From Ostrinia nubilalis (taxonomy: Eukaryota; Arthropoda; Insecta; Lepidoptera; Crambidae), in the NCBI RefSeq assembly GCF_963855985.1, contig NC_087117.1, positions 7,203,001 through 7,267,000 of the forward strand: a stretch of 64,000 nt of DNA. The letters are read 5' to 3'. Below the pieces are notes generated by a model. That model searched no databases, was not told the DNA's origin, and saw only the letters and a program-made list of their open reading frames with translations. Below, one piece after another: positions 48,901 to 57,900 of this stretch (position 1 is its first letter; each line of letters begins with the position of its first letter). The position numbers and the translations under genes are program-made.

Positions 48901-51900
48901 GCAAGTACGTGTAATTTAACTGGGTAGCGTAAACTCGTATCGAATGTAACAAAATAATCATGTTAGTCGCCGGCTCTATGACTTTTTAATAACGCACACG
49001 GGATTGCAATTGCTGGATCCAGAATACAGCAATCCAGTTGGATCCAGCGCCTTTATAAATATGCTGGATCCAGCATACAGTTCTGGATGTTAATATAACC
49101 ATGTTATTTAATTTTAAGTTGATTCTTTTGATCGAATCAGAAATGAGGAGATCCGCAGGAGAACCAAAGTAACCGACATAGCTCGCAGAATTGCTAAAAT
49201 CAAGTGGCAGTGGGCGGGGCACATAGCTCGTAGAGACGATGGCCGTTGGGGCAGGAAAGTTCTCGAGTGGCGACCACGGGCTGGAAGACGTAGCGTGGGC
49301 AGGCCTCCTACTAGGTGGACCGACGATCTGGTAAAGGTCGCGGGAAGAGCCTGGATGCGGGCAGAGCAGGACCGTTCATTACGGAAAACCTTGAGGGAGG
49401 CGCCTTTGTCCAGCAGTGGACGTCATTTGGCTGAAACGACGACGAACGACGATGATTCTTTTGATATCAAATGGTTACGAAACCAAAGCAAATTGATATA
49501 AGGTCATATCACCAAATGAGTGAAAGATTTCAGAGATTATCGTAAGAAGTACAAATTACTTAATAAAAAACGTCTTTATTTTCGTTCCACATGCATGTAT
49601 CCAGCTGGATTCAGGTCAATCCAGCAAGAATCCAGCTGGATTGTAATCCCTACACACACGCACCTGAGCCAGCTGCGGCTCGTGCCTATGTTCGCGCTCG
49701 TGCTCGCGATCACGCTCGCGATCGCGCTCGGGCTCGCGCTCGGGGTCGCGCTCACGCTCGCGCTGCCGCTCGGCGTCCCGCAGGCACAGCGGGCACGGCA
49801 CCAGCCGCGTGATCAGGCAGCGGCCTTCCGATGTGTGGACGAAGCGCGTGCCTGCGATGAGAAGTCACGTTTATATAAAATTTCTTCTGATTAATTTCGT
49901 TGCGGGTCCAATGACAGTTCAACTTTCCCCCGGGACAAACTTGACCTTCATTGGTTGGGTTTTTATGGCGGTCAAGCTGTATATCCTGGCTACACAGGAG
50001 TTGCAGTGGGAATAGTCCCGTTTGCATATGATTGCAAGGTTGCTCAAGAGTTTGCTCGTTTGAGCAGTAAAGCCGAGTCCAGACGCGTGTAATGTGTAAT
50101 ATAATCCACCGCTGTAATACGAATTTTACTTATGGACGGCACTGCGAGCATTACATGTAACGCTTGCACTTGCGCTCGGGCTGATTTTTTGCGTGAACAC
50201 AAAGGCGCTCGCAGGGCTCGTTTGGCTATGGAAATAGATTCGTTTGAATTCGTGTGTCGTCCACACTGTTGATGCTAAATTACACGTATTCTTACATTAC
50301 ACATTACTGTCCATCCCATTCTTTTTCGCTCTACCAGCGCTTCGATACAAACAAAATTTGGCAAGTGCCGTAGCTGATATTATAGATTGAGATCCATAAT
50401 AAAAATACTTGTACTCACCGAGTGAAGGGTACCAGTCTTCAAGCAGCAGGTCCACGTGGTCGGACAGCAGCGCCAAGACTTTGGTCAGTGTCTCCGGGTT
50501 CGGCTCCAGGCTGATGCTCTGCAACTGTTATTGTTGTAAACAAATTACAGTAATTATGTAAAGACTGGTCTTCCTAATAAAAATAAATACAAAGGGTTTA
50601 ACATACTTTTGAGATTAAATTTATCAAAAAAGGGGAAGTTGTGCGTTGAGACACTTAGTTATGGTTTAAGACCAGAAACGGGCTATATCAGCTGCCATGA
50701 GCTCCTGGCATCCAGTCTCCTCTGGCAGCCCCAGTCTCACATGGCAGCCCCAGTCTCACATGGCAGCCCCAGTCTCACATGGCAGCCCCAGTCTCACACG
50801 GCAGCCACAGTCTCACCTGGCAGCCACGAGTCTCACCCGGCAGCCAGTCTCACCTGGCAGGCGGCTGGCGGCTGGTCGCGGGCTCGTCGCAGGACACAGA
50901 CGGGCGCGGGCAGCAGCAGCTCGACGCAGGCCCACGCCGCCGGGTCCAGCTTGACACCAGTCTCACCTGGCAGCCAGTCTCACCTGGCAGCCAGTCTCAC
51001 CTGGCAGGCGGCTGGCGGCTGGTCGCGGGCTCGTCGCAGGACACAGACGGGCGCGGGCAGCAGCAGCTCGACGCAGGCCCACGCCGCCGGGTCCAGCTTG
51101 ACACCAGTCTCACCTGGCAGCCAGTCTCACCTGGCAGCCAGTCTCACCTGGCAGGCGGCTGGCGGCTGGTCGCGGGCTCGTCGCAGGACACAGACGGGCG
51201 CGGGCAGCAGCAGCTCGACGCAGGCCCACGCCGCCGGGTCCAGCTTGACACCAGTCTCACCTGGCAGCCAGTCTCACCTGGCAGGCGGCTGGCGGCTGGT
51301 CGCGGGCTCGTCGCAGGACACAGACGGGCGCGGGCAGCAGCAGCTCGACGCAGGCCCACGCCGCCGGGTCCAGCTTGACACCAGTCTCACCTGGCAGCCA
51401 GTCTCACCTGGCAGCCAGTCTCACCTGGCAGGCGGCTGGCGGCTGGTCGCGGGCTCGTCGCAGGACACAGACGGGCGCGGGCAGCAGCAGCTCGACGCAG
51501 GCCCACGCCGCCGGGTCCAGCTTGACACCAGTCTCACCTGGCAGCCAGTCTCACCTGGCAGCCAGTCTCACCTGGCAGCCAGTCTCACCTGGCAGGCGGC
51601 TGGCGGCTGGTCGCGGGCTCGTCGCAGGACACAGACGGGCGCGGGCAGCAGCAGCTCGACGCAGGCCCACGCCGCCGGGTCCAGCTTGACACCAGTCTCA
51701 CCTGGCAGCCAGTCTCACCTGGCAGCCAGTCTCACCTGGCAGGCGGCTGGCGGCTGGTCGCGGGCTCGTCGCAGGACACAGACGGGCGCGGGCAGCAGCA
51801 GCTCGACGCAGGCCCACGCCGCCGGGTCCAGCTTGACACCAGTCTCACCTGGCAGCCAGTCTCACCTGGCAGGCGGCTGGCGGCTGGTCGCGGGCTCGTC

Positions 51901-54900
51901 GCAGGACACAGACGGGCGCGGGCAGCAGCAGCTCGACGCAGGCCCACGCCGCCGGGTCCAGCTTGACACCAGTCTCACCTGGCAGCCAGTCTCACCTGGC
52001 AGCCAGTCTCACCTGGCAGGCGGCTGGCGGCTGGTCGCGGGCTCGTCGCAGGACACAGACGGGCGCGGGCAGCAGCAGCTCGACGCAGGCCCACGCCGCC
52101 GGGTCCAGCGAGCACCACGCGCCCTCGCTGCGGATGCGGAATCTGAAACCAAGACGCTAGTCTCAATACAAATTCAAAGCTTGACGGACCGACGAACTAG
52201 TGAAAATTGCGGAAGGCACGGCGGGCAGCGCATGACTCAATCAACAATAGTTGTGGAAATCCTTTGTCAAGAAGTAGGCTTCATACAAAACGAAGGAATC
52301 GGTTTCAGATCTTTGTGTCTGTATCTCTTGGCGGCGGCGGCGGCGGCGGCAGTAATTCGTCTCTCCTCGGAGACATCTCTAACTCACCCTGCATCCTCGG
52401 TAGCTCACCTGACATAGAAGTAGAGCTCGCCTTACGACCTTGGTAGCTCACTTGACGTAATGATACAGCTCGTCATCCGGCTCGGTCTCCCTCGGCGGCG
52501 GCGGCAGCAGGTCGTCTCTCCTCGGAGGCATCTCTAACTCAACCTGCAACCTCGGTAGCTCACCTGACATAATGATACAGCTCATCATCCGGCTCAGATT
52601 CTCTCGGCGGCTGCGGCAGCAAGTCGTCTCTCCTAGGAGCCATCTCTAACTCACCCTGCATCCTCGTTAGCTCACCTGACATAATGATACAGCTCGTCAT
52701 CCGGCTCGGTCTCCCTCGGCGGCGGCGGCAGCAAGTCGTCTCTACTCGGAGGCATCACCCACATATGCCTCAGCTCAAGCTTGTCCTACAACTTGGGTAG
52801 CTCACCTGACGTAATGATACAGCTCGTCATCCGGCTCGGTCTCCCTCGGCGGCGGCGGCAGCAAGTCGTCTCTACTCGGAGGCATCACCCACATATGCCT
52901 CAGCTCAAGCTTGTCCTACAACTTGGGTAGCTCACCTGACGTAATGATACAGCTCGTCATCCGGCTCGGTCTCCCTCGGCGGCGGCGGCAGCAAGTCGTC
53001 TCTACTCGGAGGCATCACCCACATATGCCTCAGCTCAAGCTTGTCCTACAACTTGGGTAGCTCACCTGACGTAATGATACAGCTCGTCATCTGGCTCGGT
53101 CTCCCTCGGCGGCGGCGGCAGCAAGTCGTCTCTACTCGGAGGCATCACCCACATATGCCTCAGCTCAAGCTTGTCCTACAACTTGGGTAGCTCACCTGAC
53201 GTAATGATACAGCTCGTCATCCGGCTCGGTCTCCCTCGGCGGCGGCGGCAGCAAGTCGTCTCTACTCGGAGGCATCACCCACATATGCCTCAGCTCAAGC
53301 TTGTCCTACAACTTGGGTAGCTCACCTGACGTAATGATACAGCTCGTCATCCGGCTCGGTCTCCCTCGGCGGCGGCGGCAGCAAGTCGCCTCTACTCGGA
53401 GGCATCACCCACATATGCCTCAGCTCAAGCTTGTCCTACAACTTGGGTAGCTCACCTGATGTAATGATACAGCTCGTCATCCGGCTCGGTCTCCCTCGGC
53501 GGCGGCGGCAGCAAGTCGTCTCTACTCGGAGGCATCACCCACATATGCCTCAGCTCAAGCTTGTCCTACAACTTGGGTAGCTCACCTGACGTAATGATAC
53601 AGCTCGTCATCCGGCTCGGTCTCCCTCGGCGGCGGCGGCAGCAAGTCGTCTCTACTCGGAGGCATCACCCACATATGCCTCAGCTCAAGCTTGTCCTACA
53701 ACTTGGGTAGCTCACCTGACGTAATGATACAGCTCGTCATCCGGCTCGGTCTCCCTCGGCGGCGGCGGCAGCAAGTCGTCTCTACTCGGAGGCATCACCC
53801 ACATATGCCTCAGCTCAAGCTTGTCCTACAACTTGGGTAGCTCACCTGACGTAATGATACAGCTCGTCATCCGGCTCGGTCTCCCTCGGCGGCGGCGGCA
53901 GCAAGTCGTCTCTACTCGGAGGCATCACCCACATATGCCTCAGCTCAAGCTTGTCCTACAACTTGGGTAGCTCACCTGACGTAATGATACAGCTCGTCAT
54001 CCGGCTCGGTCTCCCTCGGCGGCGGCGGCAGCAAGTCGTCTCTACTCGGAGGCATCACCCACATATGCCTCAGCTCAAGCTTGTCCTACAACTTGGGTAG
54101 CTCACCTGACGTAATGATACAGCTCGTCATCCGGCTCGGTCTCCCTCGGCGGCGGCGGCAGCAAGTCGTCTCTACTCGGAGGCATCACCCACATATGCCT
54201 CAGCTCAAGCTTGTCCTACAACTTGGGTAGCTCACCTGACGTAATGATACAGCTCGTCATCCGGCTCGGTCTCCCTCGGCGGCGGCGGCAGCAAGTCGTC
54301 TCTACTCGGAGGCATCACCCACATATGCCTCAGCTCAAGCTTGTCCTACAACTTGGGTAGCTCACCTGACGTAATGATACAGCTCGTCATCCGGCTCGGT
54401 CTCCCTCGGCGGCGGCGGCAGCAAGTCGTCTCTACTCGGAGGCATCACCCACATATGCCTCAGCTCAAGCTTGTCCTACAACTTGGGTAGCTCACCTGAC
54501 GTAATGATACAGCTCGTCATCCGGCTCGGTCTCCCTCGGCGGCGGCGGCAGCAAGTCGTCTCTACTCGGAGGCATCACCCACATATGCCTCAGCTCAAGC
54601 TTGTCCTACAACTTGGGTAGCTCACCTGACGTAATGATACAGCTCGTCATCCGGCTCGGTCTCCCTCGGCGGCGGCGGCAGCAAGTCGTCTCTACTCGGA
54701 GGCATCACCCACATATGCCTCAGCTCAAGCTTGTCCTACAACTTGGGTAGCTCACCTGACGTAATGATACAGCTCGTCATCCGGCTCGGTCTCCCTCGGC
54801 GGCGGCGGCAGCAAGTCGTCTCTACTCGGAGGCATCACCCACATATGCCTCAGCTCAAGCTTGTCCTACAACTTGGGTAGCTCACCTGACGTAATGATAC

Positions 54901-57900
54901 AGCTCGTCATCCGGCTCGGTCTCCCTCGGCGGCGGCGGCAGCAAGTCGTCTCTACTCGGAGGCATCACCCACATATGCCTCAGCTCAAGCTTGTCCTACA
55001 ACTTGGGTAGCTCACCTGACGTAATGATACAGCTCGTCATCCGGCTCGGTCTCCCTCGGCGGCGGCGGCAGCAAGTCGTCTCTACTCGGAGGCATCACCC
55101 ACATATGCCTCAGCTCAAGCTTGTCCTACAACTTGGGTAGCTCACCTGACGTAATGATACAGCTCGTCATCCGGCTCGGTCTCCCTCGGCGGCGGCGGCA
55201 GCAAGTCGTCTCTACTCGGAGGCATCACCCACATATGCCTCAGCTCAAGCTTGTCCTACAACTTGGGTAGCTCACCTGACGTAATGATACAGCTCGTCAT
55301 CCGGCTCGGTCTCCCTCGGCGGCGGCGGCAGCAAGTCGTCTCTACTCGGAGGCATCACCCACATATGCCTCAGCTCAAGCTTGTCCTACAACTTGGGTAG
55401 CTCACCTGACGTAATGATACAGCTCGTCATCCGGCTCGGTCTCCCTCGGCGGCGGCGGCAGCAAGTCGTCTCTACTCGGAGGCATCACCCACATATGCCT
55501 CAGCTCAAGCTTGTCCTACAACTTGGGTAGCTCACCTGACGTAATGATACAGCTCGTCATCCGGCTCGGTCTCCCTCGGCGGCGGCGGCAGCAAGTCGTC
55601 TCTACTCGGAGGCATCACCCACATATGCCTCAGCTCAAGCTTGTCCTACAACTTGGGTAGCTCACCTGACGTAATGATACAGCTCGTCATCCGGCTCGGT
55701 CTCCCTCGGCGGCGGCGGCAGCAAGTCGTCTCTACTCGGAGGCATCACCCACATATGCCTCAGCTCAAGCTTGTCCTACAACTTGGGTAGCTCACCTGAC
55801 GTAATGATACAGCTCGTCATCCGGCTCGGTCTCCCTCGGCGGCGGCGGCAGCAAGTCGTCTCTACTCGGAGGCATCACCCACATATGCCTCAGCTCAAGC
55901 TTGTCCTACAACTTGGGTAGCTCACCTGACGTAATGATACAGCTCGTCATCCGGCTCGGTCTCCCTCGGCGGCGGCGGCAGCAAGTCGTCTCTACTCGGA
56001 GGCATCACCCACATATGCCTCAGCTCAAGCTTGTCCTACAACTTGGGTAGCTCACCTGACGTAATGATACAGCTCGTCATCCGGCTCGGTCTCCCTCGGC
56101 GGCGGCGGCAGCAGGTCGTCCCTCCTCGGAGGCATCACCCACATATGCCTCAGCTCAAGCTTGTCCTACAACTTGGGTAGCTCACCTGACGTAATGATAC
56201 AGCTCGTCATCCGGCTCGGTCTCCCTCGGCGGCGGCGGCAGCAGGTCGTCCCTCCTCGGAGGCATCACCCACATATGCCTCAGCTCAAGCTTGTCCTACA
56301 ACTTGGGTAGCTCACCTGACATAATGATACAGCTCGTCATCCGGCTCGGTCTCCCTCGGCGGCGGCGGCAGCAGGTCGTCCCTCCTCGGAGGCATCACCC
56401 ACATATGCCTCAGCTCATACAAGCTTGTCCTACAACTTGGGTAGCTCACCTGACATAATGATACAGCTCGTCGTCCGGCTCAGTCTCCCTCGGCGGCGGC
56501 GGCAGCAGGTCGTCCCTCCTCGGAGGCATCACCCACATATGCCTCAGCTCATACAAGCTTGTCCTACAACTTGGGTAGCTCACCTGACATAATGATACAG
56601 CTCGTCATCCGGCTCGGTCTCCCTCGGCGGCGGCGGCAGCAGGTCGTCCCTCCTCGGAGGCATCACCCACATATGCCTCAGCTCATACAAGCTTGTCCTA
56701 CAACTTGGGTAGCTCACCTGACATAATGATACAGCTCGTCATCCGGCTCGGTCTCCCTCGGCGGCGGCGGCAGCAGGTCGTCCCTCCTCGGAGGCATCAC
56801 CCACATATGCCTCAGCTCATACAAGCTTGTCCTACAACTTGGGTAGCTCACCTGACATAATGATACAGCTCGTCGTCCGGCTCAGTCTCCCTCGGCGGCG
56901 GCGGCAGCAGGTCGTCTCTCCTCGGAGCCATCTCTAGCTCACCCTGCAACCTCGTTAGCTCACCTGACATAATGATACAGCTCGTCGTCCGGCTCAGTCT
57001 CCCTCGGCGGCGGCGGCAGCAGGTCGTCCCTCCTCGGAGGCAGCTCCCTCAAGCGCGCCAGCTCCAGCTCGCCGCAGCACAGGCTCATGCCGGTCTGCCA
57101 CAGCTTCCAGCCCCAGTTGAGCTCCAGGGCTTTGGATAGGGACTCGTCCATTTCCAGCTGTTGGGGAAGGGAACAATTTATAATATATTTTCAAGCTTTA
57201 AAAGCTAGATATGGGTATGCGTAGGAAGATGGTGGGCGGAAGTTTGCATCGTGCGGTCCACACAGCTTATGACCGTAGTCTGTGAAGGAACACTATCTGT
57301 GGTCGCGATCCTCATCAGTGAGGGACCGAGGAAGAAGAAGAAGAAAATATTATTAATTTAAATCATAGCTGTGACATAACAGAATATAAGGCTGTAATTT
57401 ATCTAGTGACACGTTATCTTCTAGTAGGTCTTAGGCCGGGGGGATGCATTGTTACCTCGGCCGGTGGGATGCAGCGCGTTTCCTCGGCAGGAGGGATGCA
57501 GTGTTACCTCGGGCCTCGGCTGGGGGGTGCAGTGTCACTTCAGCCGGGGAAATGCTGTGTTACTTGATCGGGGAGATGCGGGTGTTACCTGGGCCGGTGG
57601 GATGCATGTCCCCTCGGGCAGGGGGATGCATGTTATCTCAGGCGATGGCTAAAAAAATCGCGCGGCTCTCGGCAGGGGGGATGCTGTAACCGGACGGATG
57701 TTACCTCGGGCGGCGGGCGGTAGAGCGCGGGCGCGGCGGCGGCGAGCGCGTGGTCGGGCAGCAGGCGTCGCCTCGGCCGGAAGGACGTTACCTCGGCCGG
57801 ACGGATGCGTCACCTCGGCCGGACGGATGCGTCACCTCGGCCGCACGGATGCGTCCTCGGCCGGACGGACGCGCGCTCGGCCGGACGGACGTTACCTCGG

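Noticed and set aside
50609..52417. A 602-codon + strand open frame
   Set aside because: It is antisense to array E and exon c; its text is the reverse of the 96-bp and 18-bp units.
52390..56963. Regular spacing suggesting a CRISPR array or satellite centromere
   Set aside because: Units are continuous with no unique spacers, contain an exon end and donor, and lie in an intron of a eukaryotic gene.
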